Shown: positions 1 to 7,506 of the stretch, piece by piece | Layout of the letters: every line of letters begins with the position of its first letter | How positions within the stretch are numbered: the first letter of the stretch is position 1 | Source of the DNA: Moraxellaceae bacterium UBA2477 | GTDB lineage: Bacteria > Pseudomonadota > Gammaproteobacteria > Pseudomonadales > Moraxellaceae | Reading direction: 5' to 3' | NCBI GenBank assembly: GCA_002342025.1 | Contig: DDPD01000014.1 | Span: 1-42,835 of the forward strand | Length of the DNA stretch: 42,835 nucleotides | The notes under the pieces: model-generated | What the model was told of the DNA's origin: nothing | The model's database searches: none | Seen by the model: only the letters and a program-made list of their open reading frames with translations | Position numbers and translations under genes: made by a program

Positions 1-1284
1 ATCGTGGTGTTGGAGCGCTTTGAATGGGGTAGCTTCTATGGCCGCCTAAAATCGGTCAGCGAGAATGGCACCGAAGTCGCCTCAGGCCCAGCCGCGTGGG
101 ACGCACTTCAAGATCGCTTGGATCGTAGCAATGATTTGCTGGCGGACATGGCCGACATCGAAAAAGGCGAGATTGGTACCATCAACTTCGCCCTAGAATC
201 TCTGCGTCTGGAAGAGAAGCGTCTGCAACTGGAAAACGCGCTGACGGAGACGGAAGTTGCTCGTATTAGCTCTGAGCGTGATGCCCTGAATGCGCGTTAC
301 GCCAAACTGGCCGAGCAACTGGATGCCTTAAAGCAGCAGGGCACGCGCGACAGCGCGACATTCGTGACGCCGCAAGGCAACGAAGTGGATATTTCACTGA
401 ATAAAATTGTTGCCGCCACGCAACCGAACGCGATGAATGTGTTCGAGAAACTGGGTCATTACTTCAAGAACCTCTGGCACTTTTTGTCTGGCGACCCGCG
501 TGAAGCCAACACCGAGGGTGGCATTTTCCCTGCCATCTTTGGCACCGTGCTGATGGTGTTGTTGATGACCGTTTTGGTGACACCGTTGGGCGTGATTGCC
601 GCCATTTACTTGCGTGAATATGCCAACCAAGGCGCCATTACTCAGATCGTTCGTATTTCGGTAAACAATCTCGCCGGCGTGCCATCTATCGTTTACGGCG
701 TGTTTGGCTTGGGCTTCTTCGTGTATTTCTTGGGCGGCAATATTGATGCCCTGTTCTACCCAGAAGCCTCCCCAGCGCCTGTATTCGGTACGCCAGGCCT
801 GCTTTGGGCGGCCATTACCTTGGCTTTGCTGACTTTGCCGGTGGTGATTGTATCGACCGAAGAAGGTTTGTCGCGTATTCCTCGCGCGCTCAAGGAAGGC
901 TCGCTGGCATTGGGCGCAACCAAAGCGGAAACGCTGTGGCGAGTCATTTTGCCCATGGCAACGCCGTCGATTTTGACCGGTGTGATTCTCGCCATTGCTC
1001 GCGCTGCGGGTGAAGTGGCCCCCTTGATGTTGGTAGGTGTGGTTAAGTTGGCACCTACCTTGCCGCTCGACATGAACGCGCCGTTCCTGCATCTCGAACG
1101 TAAGTTCATGCACTTAGGCTTCCATATCTACGACGTCGGTTTCCAGAGCCCCAACGTTGAAGCGGCACGTCCGCTGGTTTACGCCACCGCGTTCCTGCTG
1201 GTGACGGTTGTAGTTGCGCTGAACCTATCGGCAATCAGCCTGCGTAACCGCCTGCGTGAAAAGTATAAGGCCCTGGAAAACTAA
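1..1284 (+). CDS. pstA: Phosphate ABC transporter permease PstA (5' end cut by window)
   Basis: Inner-membrane permease subunit of the high-affinity phosphate importer PstSCAB. The reading frame is open to the first base, so the true start lies outside the window. Roughly the first 170 visible residues are soluble and include a charged helical, coiled-coil-like stretch (about residues 55-112 of the visible part). The transporter domain follows, with hydrophobic segments from about residue 175 onward. The permease loop that docks on the ATPase is visible (EGSLALGATKAETLWRVILP, near residue 298). E. coli PstA is about 296 residues and lacks the soluble extension, whereas pseudomonad PstA proteins are long in this way. 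pstB follows after 58 bases, as in a pst operon. Identification is firm; the length is unknown. Confidence 0.95.
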   Translation: MVVLERFEWGSFYGRLKSVSENGTEVASGPAAWDALQDRLDRSNDLLADMADIEKGEIGTINFALESLRLEEKRLQLENALTETEVARISSERDALNARYAKLAEQLDALKQQGTRDSATFVTPQGNEVDISLNKIVAATQPNAMNVFEKLGHYFKNLWHFLSGDPREANTEGGIFPAIFGTVLMVLLMTVLVTPLGVIAAIYLREYANQGAITQIVRISVNNLAGVPSIVYGVFGLGFFVYFLGGNIDALFYPEASPAPVFGTPGLLWAAITLALLTLPVVIVSTEEGLSRIPRALKEGSLALGATKAETLWRVILPMATPSILTGVILAIARAAGEVAPLMLVGVVKLAPTLPLDMNAPFLHLERKFMHLGFHIYDVGFQSPNVEAARPLVYATAFLLVTVVVALNLSAISLRNRLREKYKALEN

Positions 1285-1342
1285 TTAGGACGGCTGGTGG
1301 AGACACCAGCCATCACAACCTGACAGAATCCTGAGAAGAGCG

Positions 1343-2224
1343 ATGAGTTTCGATATGGACAAGCCCATGACTAATGACACCCCAGTAACTGCAAGCAAGG
1401 GTTACAACATGACTGGCAACGACGATGGCGCAATGGGTCGTACCAGCCGCCATCTGCAGTTAGGTAACGAAGAAGTGTGTGTGGAAACACACAATCTGAA
1501 CTTGTTCTACGGCGATAAGCAGGCGCTCTTCGACGTCAACATGAAGATTCCGAAAAAGCGCGTGACGGCATTCATCGGCCCGTCCGGTTGCGGTAAGTCG
1601 ACGCTGTTGCGTACGTTCAACCGCATGAATGATCTGGTTGATGGCTGCCGCATCAATGGCGAAATCAAGCTCGATGGCCAGAACATTTTTGACCGTTCGG
1701 TAGATATCACTGATTTGCGTCGTCGTGTTGGGATGGTGTTCCAAAAAGCCAACCCATTCCCGAAGACGATCTATGAAAACGTCGCATATGGTCTGCGTTT
1801 GCAAGGCCAAAATAATAAGCGTGTGCTCGACGAAGTGGTGGAAAACTCGCTGAAAGGCGCGGCCCTCTGGGACGAAGTGAAAGACCGTTTGAACGAGTCT
1901 GCGCTTGGCCTGTCTGGTGGTCAGCAGCAGCGTTTGGTCATTGCCCGCGCCATTGCTGTAGAGCCCGAAGTGCTGTTGCTTGATGAGCCATGCTCGGCGC
2001 TAGACCCGATTTCCACGCTGAAAGTGGAAGAGCTGATCAACGACCTGCGCGAGCGCTTCACCATTCTCATCGTGACGCACAACATGCAGCAAGCAGCGCG
2101 TGTGTCCGATTACACGGCCTTTATGTACCTCGGTAAGATGGTGGAGCACGGTGATACCGATACGCTTTTCACCAACCCGAAAAATAAACAAACCGAAGAC
2201 TACATCACCGGCCGTTACGGTTAA
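1343..2224 (+). CDS. pstB: Phosphate ABC transporter ATP-binding protein PstB
   Basis: Cytoplasmic ATPase that powers phosphate import and, with PhoU and PhoR, takes part in phosphate signalling. The protein has 293 residues with the ATPase motifs in order: Walker A GPSGCGKST at 79-87, the signature LSGGQQQR at 190-197, Walker B LLLDEP at 211-216 and the switch histidine H246. The first 45 or so residues are a poorly conserved leader. In-frame ATGs at 1355, 1367 and 1409 make the start uncertain; I keep 1343 because a purine-rich GAGAAG lies just upstream. phoU follows after 18 bases, so the two are almost certainly cotranscribed. Confidence 0.97.
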   Translation: MSFDMDKPMTNDTPVTASKGYNMTGNDDGAMGRTSRHLQLGNEEVCVETHNLNLFYGDKQALFDVNMKIPKKRVTAFIGPSGCGKSTLLRTFNRMNDLVDGCRINGEIKLDGQNIFDRSVDITDLRRRVGMVFQKANPFPKTIYENVAYGLRLQGQNNKRVLDEVVENSLKGAALWDEVKDRLNESALGLSGGQQQRLVIARAIAVEPEVLLLDEPCSALDPISTLKVEELINDLRERFTILIVTHNMQQAARVSDYTAFMYLGKMVEHGDTDTLFTNPKNKQTEDYITGRYG

Positions 2225-2242
2225 TGAGGCGGAGCTAAGACC

Positions 2243-2956
2243 ATGCAAAGCAAAGATTACGCTCACCATATTTCCGGCCAGTACAACGCAGAGCTGGAGG
2301 AAGTTCGTACCCACTTCCTCGCCATGGGTGGTCTGGTTGAAAAGCAAGTATCGGACAGTATTAACGCCTTGCTCGACGCCGACTCGGCACTGGCGTCATC
2401 CGTACAAGAAAATGACCGCCGAATTAACCAGATGGAATCGGGGATTGACGAAGAAATTATTCGTATTTTGGCGCGTCGCCAGCCAGCGGCATCCGATTTG
2501 CGCATGATTATCGCCATTGGTAAGTCCATTACCGATCTCGAGCGCATGGGTGACGAAGCGGCCAAAATTGCGCGCGCAGCCCTGTCGCTGTGCGAAGAAG
2601 GCGAGTCGCCACGAGGCTATCTGGAGTGCCGTCACATCGGCAATCAGGTGCGCTTAATGATTCACGAAGCGCTAGATGCGTTCGCGCACTTTGATGCCAA
2701 TCAGGCCTTCAAGGTCATGCAGGCTGATGCCGAGATCGACATCGAGTACAAGACCGCCACGCGTGCGCTGGTGACTTACATGATGGAAGATCCGCGCGCT
2801 ATTTCGCGTGTGCTCAATGTCATGGGTGTCTTGCGTTCGCTGGAGCGAATCGGTGATCACGCGCGCAACATCTCCGAGCAGTTGATCTTCTTGGTGAAGG
2901 GTGCGGATGTGCGTCACAGCAGTTACGAGCAGGTACAACGCAAGCTCGAAAACTAA
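2243..2956 (+). CDS. phoU: Phosphate signalling adaptor PhoU
   Basis: PhoU is a helical adaptor that links the Pst transporter to the sensor kinase PhoR and keeps the Pho regulon off when phosphate is plentiful. The 237 residues match the usual length and show the two tandem three-helix PhoU repeats (about 15-110 and 120-215), each with the acidic metal-binding pattern typical of the family, such as DLERMGDEAAKIAR and SLERIGDHARNISE. The start is preceded by a GGCGGAG ribosome binding site. It is the last gene of the pst operon and faces phoR across a shared terminator. Confidence 0.97.
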   Translation: MQSKDYAHHISGQYNAELEEVRTHFLAMGGLVEKQVSDSINALLDADSALASSVQENDRRINQMESGIDEEIIRILARRQPAASDLRMIIAIGKSITDLERMGDEAAKIARAALSLCEEGESPRGYLECRHIGNQVRLMIHEALDAFAHFDANQAFKVMQADAEIDIEYKTATRALVTYMMEDPRAISRVLNVMGVLRSLERIGDHARNISEQLIFLVKGADVRHSSYEQVQRKLEN

Positions 2957-2963
2957 GTGCGTT

Positions 2964-2996
2964 AAAAAAACCGGCGATCGTATCGCCGGTTTTTTT
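2964..2996. terminator. Bidirectional intrinsic terminator between phoU and phoR
   Basis: Perfect inverted repeat: a 15-base arm with A-tract and ccggcgat (2964-2978), a 3-base loop, and the complementary arm ending in seven T (2982-2996). Both strands end in a T run after a GC stem, so it can stop the pst-phoU transcript and the oncoming phoB-phoR transcript. Confidence 0.9.
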
Positions 2997-3065
2997 ATGC
3001 CCTTAAAACGGGATGGCGCTCTCATGAAACTGCATGGGGGCCTCGTGCGCTTGGCGAAGGAAAAG

Positions 3066-4367
3066 TCAGTGTTCGATAGTTCCAGCAATAACCGATGAGG
3101 GGAAGATGCAGCTGAAACGCGAGCCTTTGCCCAAGTCGGAGTGAATATCGAGATGCCCTTTATGCTGCATCAACACATGCTTAACGATAGCCAGACCCAG
3201 ACCCGTACCGCCGGTCGCTGAGCTGCGGGCGGCATCGGCGCGATAGAAGCGCTCGGTGAGGCGCGGCACATGAACAGGGTCGATGCCAATCCCGTTGTCA
3301 CTGACGCGGAAGTACGCGCCTTGGCTGTCTGACCACCAGCGCACATGAATCAGGCCGTTGTCTGGCGTGTACTTAACGGCATTGGTGACCAGGTTGGAAA
3401 AGGCCGAGCGCAAGTCGGCTTCGCGTCCCAGCAGACACAGGCCGTCCTCAACTTCCAGCGTCACACTTTGAGCTTTGGGCTTGGCCATCGCCTCGGCATC
3501 GTGATGGATTTGGCGCAACAGTCTAGGCACATCAACCCATTGCGGTTCGCGATCTTCCGGCTGGCTCTCTAAGCGAGACAGCATGAGTAGGTCATTCACC
3601 AGATTATTCATGCGCGTGGCTTGCTGCTGCATTTGGCTCAATGCACGCGTCCAGCGCGGCGCGAAATCTTCGATCTGATCGTTGAGAGTTTCTAAGTAAC
3701 CACTGAGCACGGTTAGTGGAGTTCTTAACTCATGCGACACGTTTGCGACAAAATCTTTGCGCATTTGTTCGAGGTTATGCAGGCGCGTGATGTCGTACAC
3801 AATCATGAGCCTGTCGTTATCACCGAAGCGGGTAATTTCGAATTGCAGTTGCTGCCCCGGTGTTCGAGGCGATGCCATTTTTAGGCCTTCTTCATAGGGG
3901 CCGTGTTGGAAGTAGCGATTAAAGCTGGGCGTACGAATGAGGTTAAGGATGGGTTGGCCTCGGTCTCGCGGGCGTATGCCCAGCAAGGTTTGCGCGGCGG
4001 GGTTCCACCACTCCAAATTACCGTCTCTGTCGATGAGTGTGACGGCCTCTTCAAGGGCTGAAACCGACGCGCGCGCGCGCTCGATAATATTGAGCAGATT
4101 GTCGCGTGATCGACGCTCATTGCGACGCAACTGATAAATGTCCTGAAAGACTTCATCCCAGCTGCCTTTACTGTCTGGAACGTCTTGTTCCGGGTTGCGC
4201 AACCACTCACGTAAACGCTCAAGATCGCGCAGTGAGCGCCAGAGAAATAACACCAAGACGGCGGCCACTGTCCATCCGGCAATACCAAAGAGCCAGCCGA
4301 CGGCGCCTGCAGCCACGATGGCTAGCAGGAGCTCACTGGTTTCGCGTTCGGGAAGATAGTGCTTCAC
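3066..4367 (-). CDS. phoR: Phosphate regulon sensor histidine kinase PhoR
   Basis: Membrane-bound sensor kinase that phosphorylates PhoB under phosphate starvation. The 433 residues run as follows: two closely spaced hydrophobic segments (about 12-43), a charged linker, a PAS domain (about 95-195), the HisKA phosphoacceptor helix with VSHELRTP (His212), and the ATPase domain with the N box (about 324-334), DNGIGID (357-363), RFYR and GGTGLGL (386-392). There is no large periplasmic loop, as expected for PhoR. The start is GTG, overlapping the phoB stop as GTGA, which points to translational coupling. Confidence 0.96.
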   Translation of the reverse strand: MKHYLPERETSELLLAIVAAGAVGWLFGIAGWTVAAVLVLFLWRSLRDLERLREWLRNPEQDVPDSKGSWDEVFQDIYQLRRNERRSRDNLLNIIERARASVSALEEAVTLIDRDGNLEWWNPAAQTLLGIRPRDRGQPILNLIRTPSFNRYFQHGPYEEGLKMASPRTPGQQLQFEITRFGDNDRLMIVYDITRLHNLEQMRKDFVANVSHELRTPLTVLSGYLETLNDQIEDFAPRWTRALSQMQQQATRMNNLVNDLLMLSRLESQPEDREPQWVDVPRLLRQIHHDAEAMAKPKAQSVTLEVEDGLCLLGREADLRSAFSNLVTNAVKYTPDNGLIHVRWWSDSQGAYFRVSDNGIGIDPVHVPRLTERFYRADAARSSATGGTGLGLAIVKHVLMQHKGHLDIHSDLGKGSRFSCIFPSSVIAGTIEH

Positions 4368-5077
4368 GGCGCCTCAGCGCGATCCTCGACTTGCGTCGAG
4401 AAGCGGTAGCCGGTACCGCGTACGGTCTGAATAAAGCGTTCGAAGCCGAAGGGCTCCAAAGCCTTGCGCAGACGGCGGATATGAACATCAATGGTCCGGT
4501 CTTCAACATAGACATTGCCTCCCCAGACCTGATCGAGCATCTGCGTGCGGGTGTAGGCGCGCTCGGGGTGGCTCATGAAAAAGGCCAGCAGACGGTATTC
4601 GGTTGGGCCCATTTCCACGGGCTTGTCGTGCGCGGTAATCCGGTGGCTGACTGGGTCGAGCTTCAGGCCTTCAACCTCAATTGCCTTCTCCTGGTTCAAT
4701 GCGCTGGAGCGGCGAAGTACGGCCTTAATTCGCGAGATCAACTCACGGGTCGAGAACGGCTTGGTGATGTAGTCGTCGGCGCCGGCATCCAGGCCTTGGA
4801 TCTTGTTGTCTTCCTCGCCGCGTGCGGTGAGCATGATGATGGGGATTTCACTGGTGTTTTCGTCACGCTTGAGGCGACGCGCCAGCTCGATGCCGGTCAT
4901 GCCGGGCAACATCCAGTCGAGCAAAATCAGGGCAGGGCGCTCATCGACGACCAGGTGATGTGCTTGCAGGGCATCTTCGGCCTCAATGCACTCAAAGCCG
5001 GCTAAATCCAGGGCGATAGCGATCATCTCGCGGATAGCGGCTTCATCATCGACGATTAAAATGCGTTCGTTTTTCAT
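4364..5077 (-). CDS. phoB: Phosphate regulon response regulator PhoB
   Basis: OmpR-family transcription factor that binds Pho boxes when phosphorylated by PhoR. From the ATG at 5077 the protein has 237 residues. The receiver domain carries the acidic pair D10-D11, the phosphoacceptor D54 (LLDWMLPG), T84 and K106. The C-terminal winged helix (about 135-230) has the recognition-helix region VEDRTIDVHIRRLRKAL and the wing RGTGYRF. The open frame extends 17 codons further to 5128, but the homologous PhoB start MKNERILIVDDE fits 5077. No strong Shine-Dalgarno is visible. It is cotranscribed with phoR. Confidence 0.96.
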   Translation of the reverse strand: MKNERILIVDDEAAIREMIAIALDLAGFECIEAEDALQAHHLVVDERPALILLDWMLPGMTGIELARRLKRDENTSEIPIIMLTARGEEDNKIQGLDAGADDYITKPFSTRELISRIKAVLRRSSALNQEKAIEVEGLKLDPVSHRITAHDKPVEMGPTEYRLLAFFMSHPERAYTRTQMLDQVWGGNVYVEDRTIDVHIRRLRKALEPFGFERFIQTVRGTGYRFSTQVEDRAEAP

Positions 5078-5109
5078 GTGACGGTTTACCGTGAGTGAAG
5101 TGACACTCT

Positions 5110-5133
5110 CATTACACGCAGATTTCATGACGG
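5110..5133 (-). promoter_or_regulatory. Possible Pho box upstream of phoB
   Basis: Read on the minus strand this is CCGTCATGAAATCTGCGTGT. The first half matches the Pho half-site CTGTCAT at 6 of 7 positions. The second half (CTGCGTG) is weak and shifted by one base from the usual 11-base period. It sits in the 69-base ubiA-phoB gap, where autoregulation by PhoB would be expected. Confidence 0.25.
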
Positions 5134-5146
5134 AAATATTACTATT

Positions 5147-6022
5147 TCATGTCGTGGCGTGAAAAAGCCATCCGCCCAAGAGTGCGATAAATACGACCAA
5201 GCCCACCAAATGGTTGTTTTTGAAGGCGTCCAAGCAGGTTTGGGGTTCTCGAGCGCGAGTTTGCCATGCCTGCAAAGCAAACAGTATGAAAGCAGCCAGC
5301 AGTCCCGCATACCAAGGCCAGCCTAGGCTGAGCTGTTGCCCCAGCAGGAGCAAGCCGACTAAAAACAGGCCTTGCAGCAGGCCAACCATGAGCAAGTCGA
5401 GCTCACCAAACAAAATGGCGGTGGACTTGATTCCCGCTTTCAGGTCATCGTCCCGATCACACATCGCGTATTGCGTGTCGTAGGCCACAGTCCAGGCCAG
5501 GTTGGCACTGTATAGCAGCCAGCACAGGGCATCGGGTGATTTGCCTTGGGCTACAAAGGCCATTGGGATGGCCCACGAAAACGCGGCGCCTAAGACCACT
5601 TGCGGTAAATAGGTGTAGCGCTTCATAAACGGATACAGCGTGGCTAAGGCCAATGCGCCAAAAGACCAATAAAACGTTTCGCGGTTTAGCCAGAGCAACA
5701 GCGAGGCGCTGAGGCCGACTAAGAGTGCAAACAGCAGCAGGGCCTCTTTCGCACTGACACGGCCAGTGACCAGTGGACGATCTGCCGTCCGTGCAACCTC
5801 GCCATCCCAATGCCGATCAGCATAGTCGTTAATGACACAGCCGGCGGAGCGCATAAACACCACGCCTAGGGTGAAAATCAGCACGATAGACAGGCTAGGA
5901 TGACCGTCGCCTGCAATCCAGACGGCCCATAGCGTAGGCCAGAGCAATAGCCAAATGCCGATGGGGCGATCGAGTCGCATGAGGGCAATAAAGTCGGGCA
6001 GGCGCGAAGCGAAAGAGGCCAT
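5147..6022 (-). CDS. ubiA: 4-hydroxybenzoate octaprenyltransferase UbiA
   Basis: Integral membrane prenyltransferase that joins 4-hydroxybenzoate to the polyprenyl chain, the second step of ubiquinone synthesis. The 291 residues match the family. The first Asp-rich motif NDYADRHWD (65-73) and the second YDTQYAMCDRDDD (181-193) bind magnesium and the prenyl diphosphate, and about eight to nine hydrophobic helices surround them. It lies 6 bases downstream of ubiC on the same strand, so the enzyme that makes its substrate is encoded just before it. phoB follows after 69 bases. Confidence 0.96.
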   Translation of the reverse strand: MASFASRLPDFIALMRLDRPIGIWLLLWPTLWAVWIAGDGHPSLSIVLIFTLGVVFMRSAGCVINDYADRHWDGEVARTADRPLVTGRVSAKEALLLFALLVGLSASLLLWLNRETFYWSFGALALATLYPFMKRYTYLPQVVLGAAFSWAIPMAFVAQGKSPDALCWLLYSANLAWTVAYDTQYAMCDRDDDLKAGIKSTAILFGELDLLMVGLLQGLFLVGLLLLGQQLSLGWPWYAGLLAAFILFALQAWQTRAREPQTCLDAFKNNHLVGLVVFIALLGGWLFHATT

Positions 6023-6028
6023 AGCGAG

Positions 6029-6550
6029 TCAGTCCAAAAGCGCAGGTAAAAATGCCTCTGCGACCAAGACCGGATGGCCTTGCAGAGACAGGCGTGATCG
6101 CCTCGCCCAGCATAATTGATTCCGCAGCAGAATTTGCGCGCAGGCAATGTCGCCGCGAACCAATTGCGGGTTGCGGAAAAGAACACTGCCCAGAGATTGA
6201 TTGCCCAGCCGCGTTAAACGACGCCCCATGCCGATGAGGCTGCTGCGCGGCAAGATGGAGCGGGCTTGAACCCAGACGTCGTTTTGGCAGATCAGTTGCA
6301 CTTCACGAACCCAAGCCAATTGGCCAGCAGCCAAGCCCAATTGCGCCCGCTCTTCGCGGTGCGGTACTGCCCAGCCTTCTTGTAAAACACAGACGCGTAG
6401 CTGGCCTTGCGCTTTTCGTTGTAGGCGAGCTGTAAGGGAGCCCGGCTCGTTGAGCCAGCTTCGCCATTGGGAGGGAGGGGCAATTTGCCAGTGCCGTGTC
6501 GACGGAAGCCAGAGCGCTGGGTGATGCCAATGCGTGCGGTGTTTTTGCAT
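6029..6550 (-). CDS. ubiC: Chorismate lyase UbiC
   Basis: Cytoplasmic enzyme that splits chorismate into 4-hydroxybenzoate and pyruvate, the entry step of ubiquinone synthesis. The 173 residues are close to the 165 of the E. coli enzyme. Recognisable features are WLNEPGSLTARL (32-43), the substrate-binding arginine region VWVQARSILPR (R97 by comparison) and the C-terminal glutamate in VLVAEAFLP (E165). Overall divergence from E. coli UbiC is large, which is usual for this family, and the ubiA neighbour supports the call. The gene is divergent from rubrerythrin across 181 bases. Confidence 0.9.
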   Translation of the reverse strand: MQKHRTHWHHPALWLPSTRHWQIAPPSQWRSWLNEPGSLTARLQRKAQGQLRVCVLQEGWAVPHREERAQLGLAAGQLAWVREVQLICQNDVWVQARSILPRSSLIGMGRRLTRLGNQSLGSVLFRNPQLVRGDIACAQILLRNQLCWARRSRLSLQGHPVLVAEAFLPALLD

Positions 6551-6604
6551 GATGGCGCGAGCATGACGATGTGCATCGGGGGACGCAAGCTAACGAAAAC
6601 TAGA

Positions 6605-6645
6605 TCAATAGCTATTGACTATCAACTAATAATAAACAATATATT
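6605..6645 (+). promoter_or_regulatory. Promoter with OxyR-like palindrome upstream of rubrerythrin
   Basis: A perfect 14-base palindrome TCAATAGCTATTGA (6605-6618) overlaps an ATAG-N7-CTAT element (6608-6622), the spacing of an OxyR half-operator. A possible -35 TTGACT (6615-6620) is followed after 17-19 bases by an AT-only -10 region (AATATAT, 6638-6644, within 6638-6645). The overlap of the palindrome with the -35 is how OxyR usually activates. Only one of the two ATAG/CTAT pairs of the full E. coli consensus is clear. Confidence 0.45.
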
Positions 6646-6731
6646 TTAAATTGGTTATGGGGCTCGTTAAAGTGCCCTTGTACCGAGCAGCTAGTCCCTG
6701 TTCGCAGCCGATTCTACGAGGAGTATGCAGC

Positions 6732-7205
6732 ATGAAAATCAACGTTACCGTGACCGGAAAAAACTTGGAAGCCGCTTTCGCTGGTGAGTCGATGGCCTTC
6801 ATGAAGTACAGCTACTTTGCCAAAGTGGCTCGTGCCATGGGTGATGAAGCGACGGCCGCCGCTTTTGAGGAAACAGCGAAACAGGAAATCCAGCACGCCT
6901 TTGGCCATTTAGACATTCTCTACCCAAAAGAAACACTCACACCAGCCAATATGCTGGAAACAGCGATTGCCGGCGAGACCTACGAGTACACCGAAATGTA
7001 CCCCAAGTTCCGCGAAACAGCAGTGGCTGAAAACAACGCGGATGCCATTAAAGAATTTAGCGAGCAGATTGCTGAGTCGCAGGAGCACGCCCAGTGGTTC
7101 CAGCAGGCACTGCTGAAAGCCGAGAAGCGTTTTGCCGCGCTGGCTAAAGTGGAAGAGCGCCATGCCAATCACTACAAACAGGTATTGGCAAACGTTCAAA
7201 CATGA
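6732..7205 (+). CDS. Rubrerythrin-family diiron protein without rubredoxin domain
   Basis: Ferritin-like diiron protein, probably a hydrogen peroxide reductase in the cytoplasm. From the ATG at 6732 (GAGGAG upstream) it has 157 residues. Metal ligands by pattern are E19 in AGES, E52xxH55 (EIQH), E82xxE85 in GETYEYTEMYP, and E141xxH144 (EERH). Classical rubrerythrin has about 190 residues with a CxxC rubredoxin domain at the C terminus; here that domain is absent and a free rubredoxin gene follows 133 bases later. About 22 extra residues (roughly 104-125, with a second QEHA) sit before the last ligand helix. The frame is open upstream to 6651, but the good ribosome site fixes the start. Confidence 0.9.
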   Translation: MKINVTVTGKNLEAAFAGESMAFMKYSYFAKVARAMGDEATAAAFEETAKQEIQHAFGHLDILYPKETLTPANMLETAIAGETYEYTEMYPKFRETAVAENNADAIKEFSEQIAESQEHAQWFQQALLKAEKRFAALAKVEERHANHYKQVLANVQT

Positions 7206-7207
7206 CA

Positions 7208-7233
7208 GTGTTTGATGTAAGGGTTTGATGTAA
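7208..7233 (+). repeat. Two tandem 13-base repeats after rubrerythrin
   Basis: GTGTTTGATGTAA (7208-7220) is followed directly by GGGTTTGATGTAA (7221-7233), one mismatch. It lies just past the rubrerythrin stop in the 133-base gap before rubredoxin. A GC-rich inverted repeat follows (GCGCGCC at 7238-7244, GGCGCGC at 7263-7269) with no T run. Function unknown; it may be a regulator site for the rubredoxin gene or chance. Confidence 0.45.
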
Positions 7234-7338
7234 CATAGCGCGCCGAATTGCATGTGCCAGCTGGCGCGCGTACCGTATCGACGCTGTCATAGTGGCGATC
7301 ATAAATCCGAATCGAATTTGATGAATCAGGGGTAAATC

Positions 7339-7503
7339 ATGAAGAAGTGGCAATGCATTGTATGTGGTTTCATTTATGACGAAGCCGTAGGCATGCCGTG
7401 GGACGGCGTTCCCGCCGGAACCTCGTGGAATGACATTCCTGCTGACTGGCTGTGCCCAGACTGCGGCGTGGGTAAAGATGACTTTGAAATGGTGGAGATC
7501 TAA
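7339..7503 (+). CDS. rubA: Rubredoxin
   Basis: Small one-iron electron carrier of 54 residues. The iron is held by two cysteine pairs, C6-C9 (CIVCG) and C39-C42 (CPDCG), and the spacing, YDEA segment, GTSWNDIP and W37 are typical of rubredoxins. The start ATG has GGGG seven bases upstream. The reductase gene begins 3 bases after the stop, so the two are one transcript. Likely partners are the reductase and the rubrerythrin upstream. In related bacteria such rubredoxins also feed electrons to alkane hydroxylase, but no alkB is present in the window. Confidence 0.96.
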   Translation: MKKWQCIVCGFIYDEAVGMPWDGVPAGTSWNDIPADWLCPDCGVGKDDFEMVEI

Positions 7504-7506
7504 GTC

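Noticed and set aside
394..1113. 239-codon open frame on the minus strand inside pstA
   Set aside because: It is a shadow of a real gene: low-complexity His/Gln-rich translation, no ribosome site, and pstA is certain.
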